A stretch of DNA of 64,000 bases. Source: DATKJS01 sp050015275 (GTDB lineage Bacteria; Acidobacteriota; Aminicenantia; Aminicenantales; Saccharicenantaceae). The stretch covers positions 1-64,000 of the forward strand of contig JBEKBS010000012.1 in NCBI GenBank assembly GCA_050015275.1. The letters run 5' to 3'. The notes under the pieces were generated by a model that had not been told where the DNA came from, ran no database searches, and saw only the letters and a list, made by a program, of their open reading frames with translations. The position numbers and the translations under genes were made by a program. Positions 50,250 to 59,983 of the stretch are shown here, piece by piece; within the stretch, counting starts at the first letter, position 1; every line of letters starts with the position of its first letter.

Positions 50250-51404
50250 TCAGTCCTCCGGGTTGAAGGCCGTGATCTTCCTCAATTTTTCGATGATCTC
50301 GGGAAGCTCCTTGAGCACCGTGGCCACGTCTCCATCGCCGTTCAAACGGCCGAGGGACATCCGGATGCATGACCGGGCGATTTCCGGCCTCAGGCCGATG
50401 GCCGTGAGGACATGGGAGACCTCTTCCGACTCCTCGCTGCAGGCCGAGCCGGTCGAGACATAGATCTCCTTAGTGGCTAGCGAGAGGAGGATGGCCTCGG
50501 CCTCGAGGCCTGGGAAAGCGAAGTTGAGCGTGCTCTTGACCCGGTTCGTGGGGTGTCCGTTGAAGCGGACCCGAGGGATCTTCTCCTCGACGCCCTTCTT
50601 GAGGGTTTCAGCCAGCCCTTCGATGCGGGGCCTGTCCTTTCTTCCCCGGTTCTCGAGGACCCGGACGGCCTCGCCGAAACCCACGATCCCGGACGTGTTC
50701 TCCGTCCCCGCCCTCAGTCGCCGCTCCTGGTGCCCGCCGTGCAAGTAGGGGTGGATGTTCATCCCTTTCTTGATGTAAAGGGCGCCGATACCCTTCGGGC
50801 CGTAGACCTTGTGGGCCGAGACCGTGAGAAGGTCGATGCCGAGCTTCCGGACGTCGACCTCGATCTTGCCGAAGGTCTGGACCGCGTCGGTGTGGACCGG
50901 AACGCCCTTCTCGTGGGCGATCTCCGCGATCCTCTCAATGGGCTGGATCGTCCCGATCTCGTTGCTGGCGTGCATGACCGAAACGAGGGCCGTCCGGGGG
51001 GTCAGGGCGTCGCGCAGGGCCTCCAGGTCCACCGTCCCGTAGGAATCCACGGGAAGATACGTGACCTTGACGTCCCTCTTTTCCAGGTACCTGGCGGATT
51101 CCAGGACCGCCGGATGTTCGATCGCCGAGACGACCAGCTCGTCGCGCTCCGGGAGGGCGTTCAGGGTCCCGAAGACCGCGAAATTATCGGCCTCGGTCCC
51201 GGAGCCGGTGAAAAAGATCTCCCCGCGTTCGGCCCCGAGGGCCTCCGCAACCCGCTCCCTCGCTTCGTTCAGGAGTTCCTTGACCTTCCGGCCGATAGGG
51301 TAGAGTGAGGACGGGTTCCCGAAATACTCTTTCAAGAACCAGTACATTTTATCGGCGACGGCCGGGTCGACCGGTGTCGTGGCGTTATGGTCGAGATATA
51401 TCAT
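50250..51404 (-). CDS. cysteine desulfurase (NifS/IscS type)
   Basis: 384 residues. Fold type I PLP enzyme motifs: MIYLDHNATTPVDP, FTGSGTEADNFA, HASNEIGTIQP, the PLP lysine in VSAHKVYGPKGIG, and the mobile active-site loop STGSACSEESEEVSHV with the persulfide cysteine. It supplies sulfur for iron-sulfur clusters and thio-modification. No scaffold gene (iscU/nifU) is adjacent, so nifS versus iscS assignment is open. Confidence 0.93.
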   Translation of the reverse strand: MIYLDHNATTPVDPAVADKMYWFLKEYFGNPSSLYPIGRKVKELLNEARERVAEALGAERGEIFFTGSGTEADNFAVFGTLNALPERDELVVSAIEHPAVLESARYLEKRDVKVTYLPVDSYGTVDLEALRDALTPRTALVSVMHASNEIGTIQPIERIAEIAHEKGVPVHTDAVQTFGKIEVDVRKLGIDLLTVSAHKVYGPKGIGALYIKKGMNIHPYLHGGHQERRLRAGTENTSGIVGFGEAVRVLENRGRKDRPRIEGLAETLKKGVEEKIPRVRFNGHPTNRVKSTLNFAFPGLEAEAILLSLATKEIYVSTGSACSEESEEVSHVLTAIGLRPEIARSCIRMSLGRLNGDGDVATVLKELPEIIEKLRKITAFNPED

Positions 51405-51575
51405 GGGTCCATTTTAGCAGAACGGCGGCTCCGCGTAAAAGGAAGCCGGGAGATCTAAGAAAAATAGCGCCCTTCCTAATAACTAAGGGAGCGGCCGGCG
51501 CGGCCCTAAAAACCGCGATCGGGATGGCAAGCCGCTCCTCCCACTCCCGATTATCCTGCGTGAGTTCGGACGACG

Positions 51576-52475
51576 TCAGCCGAGCTTCTCTCTGAGGATC
51601 TTAACGACCTCCAGCCCGGCCCTTCTCTGGCCCTCGATGGCCGCCGCCCCGAGGTGGGGGATGGGGGTCACGTTCGGGTGGTCGACCAGCGAAAAGTCCT
51701 CGGGGGGCTCCTTGTCGTAAACGTCCAGGGCTGCGGCCCGGACCTTGCCCGAAATGAGGCCGTTGAGCAGGGCCTTCTCGTCGACGACGCCGCCCCGGGC
51801 CACGTTGATGATGATGGCCCCGTCCTTCATCTTCTTGAACTCGGCTTCTCCGAGGATCGGCTTGGGCTGCTTGGGTACGTGGACGGTGATGAGGTCCGCC
51901 ACGGCCAGGAGCTCGTCGAGCGGGACCTGCTTGACCGCCAGGTCGGTCTTGATCGGGATGACGTCGTAGGCCACGACCTTCATCCCGAAGGCGATGGCCC
52001 GCCGGGCGACCTCGATCCCGATCCGGCCGCAGCCGATGATCCCGAGCGTCTTGCCGAAGAGCTCCGTCCCCTCCAGGCTCTTTTTGTCCCACTTGTGCTG
52101 CTTCATGGACAGGACGGCCTTCCCGTGGTTGCGGACGACCCCGAGCATGAGCCCGAAGGTGTGCTCGGCCACCGAGATCGACGTCGCCGCCGGCGTGTTG
52201 GCCACGGCGACCCCCTTCTCCTTGGCCGCGGCGCCGTCGATGTTGTCGAGGCCGATGCCGGCCCGGACGAGGAGCTTGAGGTCTTTGCCGGCCTCGATGA
52301 CGGGCCGCGTCACTTTCGTCGCGCTCCGGACGACGATCGCCTGGAATCCGGGCACGAGCTGGACGAGATCGGCCTCGCCCAGGCCCGTTTTGACGGTGAC
52401 ATCAAAGCCGGGGATGGCCCTCATCGCGTCGAGGGCCTCTTTGTCCATGGAATCGGCGACCAGGATCTTTGTCAT
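51576..52475 (-). CDS. serA: D-3-phosphoglycerate dehydrogenase, short form
   Basis: 299 residues. The D-isomer 2-hydroxyacid dehydrogenase fold has the NAD motif GIIGCGRIGIEVARRA, NVARGGVVDE (Arg), DVYDKEPPED (Glu) and the catalytic His in PIPHLGAA. No C-terminal ACT domain follows, so serine feedback through ACT is absent. I start at 52475, which overlaps the aminotransferase stop by four bases; an ATG six bases upstream is also possible. Together with the preceding aminotransferase it fits serine synthesis. Confidence 0.9.
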   Translation of the reverse strand: MTKILVADSMDKEALDAMRAIPGFDVTVKTGLGEADLVQLVPGFQAIVVRSATKVTRPVIEAGKDLKLLVRAGIGLDNIDGAAAKEKGVAVANTPAATSISVAEHTFGLMLGVVRNHGKAVLSMKQHKWDKKSLEGTELFGKTLGIIGCGRIGIEVARRAIAFGMKVVAYDVIPIKTDLAVKQVPLDELLAVADLITVHVPKQPKPILGEAEFKKMKDGAIIINVARGGVVDEKALLNGLISGKVRAAALDVYDKEPPEDFSLVDHPNVTPIPHLGAAAIEGQRRAGLEVVKILREKLG

Positions 52476-53617
52476 TGCCATCTCTCCTTGAGGACGGCCT
52501 GGGCGGCCGTGACGCCGCTCCCGGCCTCGAACTTGTAGCCGAGCTCCGCCAGGGTCATCTCCAATGCGGACAGGGCCGTGATGATGTCGAACCCGCCCAT
52601 GTAGCCGAGATGGGCGATGCGGAAGAACTTGCCTTTTTGCGGGTCCTGGGCCCCGGCGATGTAGGCCATGTACTTGGCCTGCATCGTCTTGACGATCTTG
52701 CCGCCCTCGATCCCCGCGGGAGTCTTGACGGCGGTCAGGATGTTGCCAGGCTTCTGGGCCAGGAGCTCCAGCCCGAGGGCCTTGACCCCTGCCCGGGTGG
52801 CATCGCCCAGGGTCCGGTGATGCTCATAGAGCTGTTCGAGGCCCATGCTCTGGATGATATCGAGGGCCTTTTTCTGCTGGATGACGAGCGAAACGGCCGG
52901 GGTCCAGGGGGTCGTCTTGTCGGCCAGGTTCTTGCGGGCTTTTTTGAGGTCGAAATAGAACCTGGGGCATTTGGCCGTTTCGACAAGCTTCCAGGCCTTG
53001 GGGCCGACGGCGATGTACGCCAGACCGGGCGGGATCATGAAGGACTTCTGGGACCCGGAAACCATGACATCGACCTTCCATTCGTCCATCGGGCAGGGGG
53101 TCGCGCCCGTGCCGGAGATGCCGTCGACGACGAGGACGGCCTCGGTCCGGGAGACGACCTCGCCGAAGCCCCGGACATCGAAGATGGCCCCCGTTGAGGT
53201 CTCGGACAGTTGGCAGAAGATTGCCTTGATGCCCGGCGTGGACTTGATCTCCGCCTCGAGCTCCTCTTTGGTGTAGTCCTTGCCCCATTCGACGACGATT
53301 TCCTTGTGGGCGATGCCGTAGGCCTTGCAGATGTTCCCCCAGCGCTCGCCGAACTTGCCGGCGTTGATGGTCAGGGCCTTGTCGCCGGGGGACAGGAGGT
53401 TGGCCACGGCGGCCTCCATGGCCCCCGTGCCCGAGGACGTCAGGATGTAGACGTCCTCCTTGGTCCCGAAGACGTACTTGAGCCCTTCGGTCGTCTCCAT
53501 GAAGATCTTGGAGAACTCGGGCGTCCGGTGATGAATGATCGGCTCAGCCGCGACGGAGAGAACATTCTCCGGAACGGGAGTCGGTCCGGGCGAGAGAAGA
53601 TAGTATTTCTTGATCAT
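52472..53617 (-). CDS. class V aminotransferase (phosphoserine/serine-glyoxylate type)
   Basis: 381 residues from ATG 53617, with GGAGGA just upstream; the frame to 53644 lacks support. Motifs include LLSPGPTPVPENVL, HHRTPEFSKIF, LTSSGTGAMEAAVANLLSPGD and the PLP lysine in VSGSQKSFMIPPGLAY. Members serve as alanine/serine-glyoxylate aminotransferases or as non-orthologous phosphoserine aminotransferases. Coupling to serA favours the serine pathway. Confidence 0.9.
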   Translation of the reverse strand: MIKKYYLLSPGPTPVPENVLSVAAEPIIHHRTPEFSKIFMETTEGLKYVFGTKEDVYILTSSGTGAMEAAVANLLSPGDKALTINAGKFGERWGNICKAYGIAHKEIVVEWGKDYTKEELEAEIKSTPGIKAIFCQLSETSTGAIFDVRGFGEVVSRTEAVLVVDGISGTGATPCPMDEWKVDVMVSGSQKSFMIPPGLAYIAVGPKAWKLVETAKCPRFYFDLKKARKNLADKTTPWTPAVSLVIQQKKALDIIQSMGLEQLYEHHRTLGDATRAGVKALGLELLAQKPGNILTAVKTPAGIEGGKIVKTMQAKYMAYIAGAQDPQKGKFFRIAHLGYMGGFDIITALSALEMTLAELGYKFEAGSGVTAAQAVLKERWQ

Positions 53618-53732
53618 GTTTCCTCCTTGGAATGGGCTGCGCACATCCTAAAAAAAGGAGATGCCGTCATCGCGTATAGTTTCATAAAACCCCGAAGGCT
53701 ATAATTTAACAGAACGTCCGTCATCTGGTCAA

Positions 53733-54863
53733 TCATAGGTCCGTCAAAAGCCTGGTCAAGAGGGCCGTGCGCTCGATGAGCGAGCCGAGGAGAATATGCT
53801 CGTGCTCGGCATGGATCCCGTCGCCGTCGGGCCCCAGCCCGTCCAGGGTCGGGATCCCCAGGCCGGCGGCGATCGAAGCGTCCGAGCCGCCGCCTGTCTT
53901 CCCTCCCTTCAGGGACAGGCCGATCGAGGCGGCGATCTCGCCGGCCTCGCCGAAGAGACGGGCCGAGGCCTTCGTCTTTTCCATGGGCGGTGTCGTGCTC
54001 TCGACCGAGAACTTGAGATGGGCCCCCCGGAGGGCGGGCTTCATCTCCCTGACGGTCCTCATGACCCTCTCCCGGTCCAAGGCCTTCCAAAAGCGGATGT
54101 CCAGGACGGCCCAGGCGTTTTCGGCGACGATGTTGGCCTTGTCCCCGCCGCCGGCTTGCCCGATATTGACGGTCGTTTCGCCGGCCCTCAGCTTTTTCAG
54201 CCGCTGGAGCTGGATCGCGAGCTCCTCGATGGCGTTGACCCCCTTTTCAGGTGTCCCGCCGTGGGCCGCCCGCCCGCGGACGTCCAGCCTGAGGACGAGC
54301 CGGCCCTTGCGCTCGAGCTTCAGGGCTCCGCCCGGAAGGGCGGGTTCGAGGCAGAGGACAAGGGAGGCCCGCTTGGCCATCCGGCGGACGACCTCGTAGG
54401 CGGCGCCATGCCCGGTTTCCTCGGCGGAGTTGATGAAGATGTTGATCCGCTTGCGCGGCTTGAGGCTCAGGCTCCGCATCGTGGCCAAAGCGGAAACGAG
54501 CATGACCAGTCCGGATTTCATGTCCAGGACGCCGGGCCCGAAAAGCTTGTTCCCGGAGATGTAAAAAGGCATCCTGGCGATCTTCCCCACGGGCCAGACC
54601 GTGTCGATGTGGGTCAGGACCAGGATCTCGTCGTCGGCGTCCTTGACCCGGCCCGGCGCATATTCGATCATGGTGAGGTCGCCGATATCCTTTTGGGGAA
54701 GTGTCTCGACCTTGCAGCCGAGCTTGCGGAATTGCCCGGCGGCGAAGGCCGAGCAGGCGTCGACCGCCTTCTTGTCGTCCGTCGGAGACTCCAGGGACGT
54801 GAGCTGTTTCAGGAGATGGACCATCTCCCCCTGCCTGGAACGGAAATAGAGCGGAAAATCCAT
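53733..54863 (-). CDS. M20 family metallopeptidase (CPG2-like)
   Basis: 376 residues. The metal site is read from LTHIDTVWP (His, Asp), GPGVLDMKSG (bridging Asp), NSAEETGH (catalytic Glu pair) and HAEHEHIL near the C-terminus. The dimerisation/lid domain lies in the middle (GRAAHGGTPEKGVNAIEEL). It resembles glutamate carboxypeptidases that remove C-terminal residues from peptides or folates. No signal peptide is seen. GGAGGG five bases upstream sets the start. Confidence 0.92.
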   Translation of the reverse strand: MDFPLYFRSRQGEMVHLLKQLTSLESPTDDKKAVDACSAFAAGQFRKLGCKVETLPQKDIGDLTMIEYAPGRVKDADDEILVLTHIDTVWPVGKIARMPFYISGNKLFGPGVLDMKSGLVMLVSALATMRSLSLKPRKRINIFINSAEETGHGAAYEVVRRMAKRASLVLCLEPALPGGALKLERKGRLVLRLDVRGRAAHGGTPEKGVNAIEELAIQLQRLKKLRAGETTVNIGQAGGGDKANIVAENAWAVLDIRFWKALDRERVMRTVREMKPALRGAHLKFSVESTTPPMEKTKASARLFGEAGEIAASIGLSLKGGKTGGGSDASIAAGLGIPTLDGLGPDGDGIHAEHEHILLGSLIERTALLTRLLTDL

Positions 54864-55045
54864 TGTGGCCCTCCAGCTGAATTGAGAAATACTAATTTAT
54901 CACACCTCGGCGGGAATTTCACGAAGATTCAAACATACGGGAAGGCGGCTGTCCGCCTCACCGAGGGCCGCGCCGTCCTTGATTTCGGCCGCGGTTTCCC
55001 TTAAATTACGTTTTGGGCAACCCGGCCGACCAGGGTCCGAATAGA

Positions 55046-57421
55046 ATGATCAGAAGAGCAGCTCTCCTCAGCATCCTCATCATGTTCCTTGCCCCATGCC
55101 TGAGGCCGGAAGTCCTTTACCCTTGGAAAGACACCTACATCGGCGCCCTCGAAGGCGCGGCCTGGCCCGGACTCGTCATCGTCCCGGACAAGGAGACCGC
55201 GTTCGCCTTCGTCCTCAAGGTGGCGAAGGGCGGGCAGACCGTCGAGCGCGGCGATTTTCTTTACCTCGCGTCCGAGGTCGGACCGCAGTCTCCCGACGGG
55301 CAGTACGCCCGGGTCAAGTTCGACCTCGGCCTCCCGTTCAACAAGGCGGGGGACACGCCTGTCCTCCTCAAGCCCCCGCAGAAGAAACGGACGCTGACCA
55401 TCGAATGGTCGCGCCGCGACGAGAAGACCGTCATTGGCCGCATCCTTTGCCCGCCCGATATCCAGGTGACGATCGTCCATTACTTTCCGTGGGATTATTC
55501 GGGGGATTACACACTGCTGCCGGACAACCAGGTCCAGGGCCTGGGCGGCCAGGGCCATGCGCAACATTACCTGTTCTGGACGAACCGGCCTGGCACACCC
55601 GCGCCCGGGGAACGGGGTGAGCTGAGCCTTACGTTCTTCACAGCCGATGACCGGAGCATTTACTTCGTCGCCGGCGCGGGGGACGACCCGCGGGACCTGA
55701 GCGACCGGATCTTCCGCTACAAGAACGCCATCGCCATCGACGACCTCATCGCCGAGGAGTCCCGCGCTTACGAACAGAAACGGGTCAAGATCCGGGGCCT
55801 CTACGAAGGGGTGCCGGAAGCCATCACGAACAACCTTCACTGGATGGTCCTTTACCAGCCGGGCAACCATCGTCTGTACGCCCCGGCCGGACGGGGCTGG
55901 GTCTTCCCCCGGACGGGAGGCGGCCAGGAGCCTTGGACGATCTTCGAATGGGACGCGTTCTTCAACAGCCTCGAGCTCTCGCTCGAGAGCTCGAAGCTGG
56001 CCATCGACGCCGTCAAGGCCGTGCTCGAGACCCAGTATCCCAACGGCAACATCCCGAACTGGCGGGGCCGCTTCGGGGGGACGGCGGACAGGTCGCAGCC
56101 TCCTGTCGGGGCCTACGTCGTCCTGAAGCTCTTTCAGAAGCTGGGGGACATGGACCTTCTCCGCTTCGCCTACCCTTATCTTCAGAAATGGCACGAATTC
56201 TGGACGGCCCGAAAACCCAACGGCCTCGCCCGTAGGGATGGCAACGGCGACGGCCTCCTCGAGTGGGGGTCGGACACCGAGCTTCTTGGAAAAGACGTCC
56301 CGGCTTGGGAAAAGAACGCCCCGGGAAGGATGCGGGCGGCCTGGGAATCGGGTCAGGACGACCTTCCCAACTGGGATGACGTCCCTTTCAGCGAGGAGAG
56401 CGGGACGCTGATGATGAATTGCGTCGATCTCAACTCGCTCTACGCCCTCGACTCCTGGTGCCTGTCCCAGATCGCCGCGATCCTGGGCCTCAGCCGCGAC
56501 GTCGAGGGATACGCCAGCCAGTACGAGAAGCTGAAAGCCCTCGTCAACAGCGTGCTCTGGGATGAAAAGAGAGGCTTCTACTTCGACAGGCTCTGGGACG
56601 GCAGTTTCTCCACACACATGTCCGCTTCGGGCTTCTTCCCCCTGATCGCCGGGATCCCCGACGAAAAGAGGGCTCAGCGCATGCTTAGGCACCTCCTCGA
56701 CCCCAAGAAGTTCTGGGGCGATTATGTGCTCCCGACTATCTCCCGCGACGACCCGGCCTTCAAGCCCGAGAACCAGCAGTATTGGCGGGGAACGATCTGG
56801 CCCCCGACGAACTATCTTGTCTATCAGGGGCTCAAGACCTACGGCTTCGATGCCGTCGCCTCGGAATTCGCCAAGAAGAGCGCGGAGATGTTCCTCCGGG
56901 CCTGGACCAATTTCCAGATCTGCCCGGAGAACTTCGATTGTCTGAGCGGCGAGCCCGGCGGCCAGCGCTACCAGAGCTGGGGCCCTCTGTTCGCCCTCTC
57001 CGCCGTCGAAGAGTACCTGGACTTCACGCCGTGGGAGGGCTTCCGGATCGGCATGCTCAAGCCCGACCGCAGCGGGACCCTCTCGCGGGTCTCGATCCAA
57101 GGGCGGCAATACGAGGTCAGGGTCTCCGAATCGGGAACAACGCTCCGGGAGGAAGGCGAAGAGATCCTTTCGGCGGACGGGGGGGCGGTCTTCCGCCATT
57201 TTCTCTACAACGAGTCCGAGGTCTCCTTCGAGGTCAAGACCCTGAAGAGGCGGGTCCTCAAGCTCCGGTTCCTGACCAAAGGGAAGTACCAGCTCCTGAT
57301 CGACGGCCGGGAGGTGGACGTTTTCAAGGGAGATTCCCTGAAGTTCGAAGTTCCGGAAGGCAACCACACGGTCCTTGTCCAGCTCCTGGAGAGTCTGTCA
57401 AAACAGGGCCCGCCCCGCTGA
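55046..57421 (+). CDS. secreted GH63-like glycoside hydrolase
   Basis: 791 residues from ATG 55046. A signal peptide (AALLSILIMFLAPCL) is followed by a beta-rich N-domain to about 240 and an (alpha/alpha)6 barrel: WTIFEWDAFFNSLELSLESSKLA, NGNIPNWRG, GNGDGLLEWGSD and QYWRGTIWPPTNYLVYQGL. A short beta tail follows. These are GH63/trehalase-clan features, and the acidic residues in WDAFF-type and later Glu motifs would be catalytic. It probably removes alpha-linked glucose or mannose derivatives outside the cytoplasm. The exact substrate is unknown. Confidence 0.85.
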   Translation: MIRRAALLSILIMFLAPCLRPEVLYPWKDTYIGALEGAAWPGLVIVPDKETAFAFVLKVAKGGQTVERGDFLYLASEVGPQSPDGQYARVKFDLGLPFNKAGDTPVLLKPPQKKRTLTIEWSRRDEKTVIGRILCPPDIQVTIVHYFPWDYSGDYTLLPDNQVQGLGGQGHAQHYLFWTNRPGTPAPGERGELSLTFFTADDRSIYFVAGAGDDPRDLSDRIFRYKNAIAIDDLIAEESRAYEQKRVKIRGLYEGVPEAITNNLHWMVLYQPGNHRLYAPAGRGWVFPRTGGGQEPWTIFEWDAFFNSLELSLESSKLAIDAVKAVLETQYPNGNIPNWRGRFGGTADRSQPPVGAYVVLKLFQKLGDMDLLRFAYPYLQKWHEFWTARKPNGLARRDGNGDGLLEWGSDTELLGKDVPAWEKNAPGRMRAAWESGQDDLPNWDDVPFSEESGTLMMNCVDLNSLYALDSWCLSQIAAILGLSRDVEGYASQYEKLKALVNSVLWDEKRGFYFDRLWDGSFSTHMSASGFFPLIAGIPDEKRAQRMLRHLLDPKKFWGDYVLPTISRDDPAFKPENQQYWRGTIWPPTNYLVYQGLKTYGFDAVASEFAKKSAEMFLRAWTNFQICPENFDCLSGEPGGQRYQSWGPLFALSAVEEYLDFTPWEGFRIGMLKPDRSGTLSRVSIQGRQYEVRVSESGTTLREEGEEILSADGGAVFRHFLYNESEVSFEVKTLKRRVLKLRFLTKGKYQLLIDGREVDVFKGDSLKFEVPEGNHTVLVQLLESLSKQGPPR

Positions 57422-57496
57422 CCAGGCCCTCCTTTCTTTATGCTTATTGCCCGGCAGGAGCGCAAATCCGTTCGTAGTGGAGCCGAGGGGCAAAGC

Positions 57497-58672
57497 TCAG
57501 GGCGTTTCTTCCCGGGAGGACGCCGACAACCTTCCCGGAAGGGAATAATAAAGGAAGCACATCGCGGCCAGGACAGCCGAGAGGAGGAACGGGGCCCTGA
57601 TCCCGAAACGGTCGGAGAGGACGCCGGCCAGAAGACTCACCAGGGCGCCGGCCAGGGTCTGGATGTTCGACACCCAGCTGAAAGCTTGGGTCTGTTCCCC
57701 GCGGGGAACGCTGCTTCCCACGAACGTGTGAAGGGACGGGTACGTCATCAGGAGAAAGATGCCGAATATGAAAAGCCCTACGACGGCCACCGTCCGGCCC
57801 GGCGCGAAGCCGATGGCGGCCAAGCTCAGGGCTGTGACGCCGATGCTCATGAGGAAGACCGTCCGCCGGCCGAGGCGGCGGCTGATATATCCGTATCCAT
57901 ATCCAGAAACGGTTCCAAGGGCGATCCACAAGGACAGATAAAGCCCCGTCTGCCCGATGGGGACGGAGAACTGGTGGTTGAGCAGGGACGGCGCGTAGAA
58001 GATGGTCAGGGACCAGCCCATGCCGCCGAAGATGAAACCCGGTACCAGGTGGCGGATCCGGCGGAGGACCTTCATCCACGAGGTCACGCGCAGCGACGGC
58101 TTGATGTCGCTTTTTGAAGAAATCCCCTTGATGACGAGATAGGCCACGGTTCCCAGGGCCAGTCCGAAGACAGACCAGGCGATGAGGGGGACTTTCCAGT
58201 CCCACTTCTGAGCCAGGTAGCCGACCGAGAGAAAAGCCAGGAGGACTCCGATGTTCCCGGACCCGGACTGGATACCCATCGCCTGGTCGAGGCCATGGGC
58301 GGGCTGCGACTTGGCGATCCAGGCGATCACGACTGGATGGTAGAAGCTGGTGACCGCGCGCATGAAGAGGAAGAACGCGAGGAGCGTCAGGAAGGAGGAG
58401 GCGAGGGGGACCAGGGACAGGGACAGGCAGATCCCGAGGAAGCTCCAGAGCATCAACGTCTTGTACTCGATGTGGAAAGAGAGCTTGACCACCAGGAACT
58501 GGACAAGCAGGGTCGTCAGCAGCCCCAGGTTCGACAGGAGTCCGATCTGGGAATAGCTCGTGAGGAGCGGACTCCGGCCATAGAGAAGGGGGAAGACCAT
58601 GGGCACGACGACCGTCGTCGCGTCGTTGAGCGCGTGGAAGAGGGATGCGGACAGAAGGATCCTGTTTTTCAT
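57497..58672 (-). CDS. major facilitator superfamily transporter
   Basis: 391 residues with about 12 membrane helices. The cytoplasmic loop after helix 8 carries SRRLGRRTVFLMSIGV, a typical MFS motif. It resembles the fosmidomycin-resistance-type subgroup (MFLFMRAVTSFYHPVVIAWIA-like segment with STEHP-type spacing). The substrate is unknown. I prefer ATG 58672; a TTG two codons upstream is possible. Confidence 0.85.
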   Translation of the reverse strand: MKNRILLSASLFHALNDATTVVVPMVFPLLYGRSPLLTSYSQIGLLSNLGLLTTLLVQFLVVKLSFHIEYKTLMLWSFLGICLSLSLVPLASSFLTLLAFFLFMRAVTSFYHPVVIAWIAKSQPAHGLDQAMGIQSGSGNIGVLLAFLSVGYLAQKWDWKVPLIAWSVFGLALGTVAYLVIKGISSKSDIKPSLRVTSWMKVLRRIRHLVPGFIFGGMGWSLTIFYAPSLLNHQFSVPIGQTGLYLSLWIALGTVSGYGYGYISRRLGRRTVFLMSIGVTALSLAAIGFAPGRTVAVVGLFIFGIFLLMTYPSLHTFVGSSVPRGEQTQAFSWVSNIQTLAGALVSLLAGVLSDRFGIRAPFLLSAVLAAMCFLYYSLPGRLSASSREETP

Positions 58673-58902
58673 GACCAAAAGAGGCCTATGTTAAATAACG
58701 CTCCCGCTATTGTCAATTTCTTCGCCCGCTGGTCGAGGATCCGTGCCCGTTCGGCCCTCCCGCCGGGAGCGGATTCCGAGGAGCGACTCCGAGAACACCC
58801 CTGCGCTATTTTCCTCAAGGGCCTCAAGGGATGGTTGCATCTATGCCGGAAATCCTTTAGGTTATCCTCGATAACGTATTGCGATTAAAGGAGGGCCATC
58901 AC

Positions 58903-59958
58903 ATGGCGAGCTACACGCGGAGGGATTTCATCAAGGCCGGAGTGGGGATCGGGGCCGCGGCGCTCGTCTCCGGCGGGCGCGGCCAGGCCTCTCCCGGACC
59001 TCCGGAAGGGGGCCCGATGCGCGTCGTCTCCAGCGGGAACGGGCTCCGGGCGACGGGAAAGGCCATGGAGATCCTCAAGGGCGGGGGAGATCCGTTGGAC
59101 GCCGTTATCGCCGGGGTCAATATCGTCGAAGACGACCCTGAAGACATGTCCGTGGGATACGGCGGTCTGCCGAACGCCGAAGGGGTTGTCGAGCTCGACG
59201 CCTCGGTCATGTACGGGCCCACCCACGCGGCTGGCGCCGTAGCCTCTCTCCAGAACATCAAGAACCCCTCCAAAGTCGCCAAGCTCGTCATGGAAAAAAC
59301 GCCCCACGTCCTTCTCGTCGGCGAGGGGGCCCTGAAGTTCGCCCTGGCCCAGGGCTTCAAGAAAGAAAACCTCCTGACCGAAAAGGCCCGCGAGATCTGG
59401 CTCCGCTGGAAAAAGGAGCAGGGCGGGAAGGGCGACTGGCCACCGGCCGCGGCGAGCGGGCATCCGCAAGAGCTTCGGACCGCCCTGACGACCTACGGGA
59501 CCATCAACTGCATCGCCCTGGATGCGGCGGGCCGGTTGGCCGGCGTCACATCGACAAGCGGCCTCTCTTGGAAACTCCCCGGCCGGGTGGGCGATTCGCC
59601 GATCATCGGGGCCGGACTCTACGTGGACAACGATATCGGGGCCGCGGGCTCGACGGGCCTGGGCGAGGCCAACCTCCGGACCTGCGCCAGTTTCAGGATC
59701 GTGGACTTCATGGACCGGGGAGTTTCGCCTGAACAAGCCTGCCTGAAGGTCTGCGAGGAGGTCTCCCGGAAGATGACGCTCGCGCCCCGCTGGCGCGATA
59801 CGGATGGTCTGCCGAATTTCGGTCTCCATTTTTACGCCCTGAACAAGAAAGGCGAGTTCGGCTCAGCCGGGATCTATGAGGGGGGAAAGTACGCGGCCCA
59901 CGACGGCGTCGAGAACAAGCTCAGGGACTGCGCCGGGCTCTATAAAAAGAAAAAATAG
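58903..59958 (+). CDS. Tat-exported N4-(beta-N-acetylglucosaminyl)-L-asparaginase
   Basis: 351 residues from ATG 58903 (GGAGG eight bases upstream). A Tat signal (TRRDFIKAGVGIGAAALVSGG) leads to an Ntn-hydrolase of the glycosylasparaginase family: GGDPLDAVIAGVNIVEDDP, GYGGLPNAEGVVELDASVM, the cleavage site TYGTINCIALD, and GDSPIIGAGLYVDNDIGAAGSTGLGE. The new N-terminal threonine would be the Thr in GTINC. Most relatives read HDTIG here, so the His-Asp before Thr is Tyr-Gly. It would release asparagine from glycosylated Asn outside the cytoplasm. Confidence 0.92.
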   Translation: MASYTRRDFIKAGVGIGAAALVSGGRGQASPGPPEGGPMRVVSSGNGLRATGKAMEILKGGGDPLDAVIAGVNIVEDDPEDMSVGYGGLPNAEGVVELDASVMYGPTHAAGAVASLQNIKNPSKVAKLVMEKTPHVLLVGEGALKFALAQGFKKENLLTEKAREIWLRWKKEQGGKGDWPPAAASGHPQELRTALTTYGTINCIALDAAGRLAGVTSTSGLSWKLPGRVGDSPIIGAGLYVDNDIGAAGSTGLGEANLRTCASFRIVDFMDRGVSPEQACLKVCEEVSRKMTLAPRWRDTDGLPNFGLHFYALNKKGEFGSAGIYEGGKYAAHDGVENKLRDCAGLYKKKK

Positions 59959-59983
59959 ACGCGCCGCACCGGCCACCGGCCGC

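Noticed and set aside
55001..57367. 788-codon open frame on the minus strand
   Set aside because: Shadow of the GH63-like gene, without start signals or recognisable domains.
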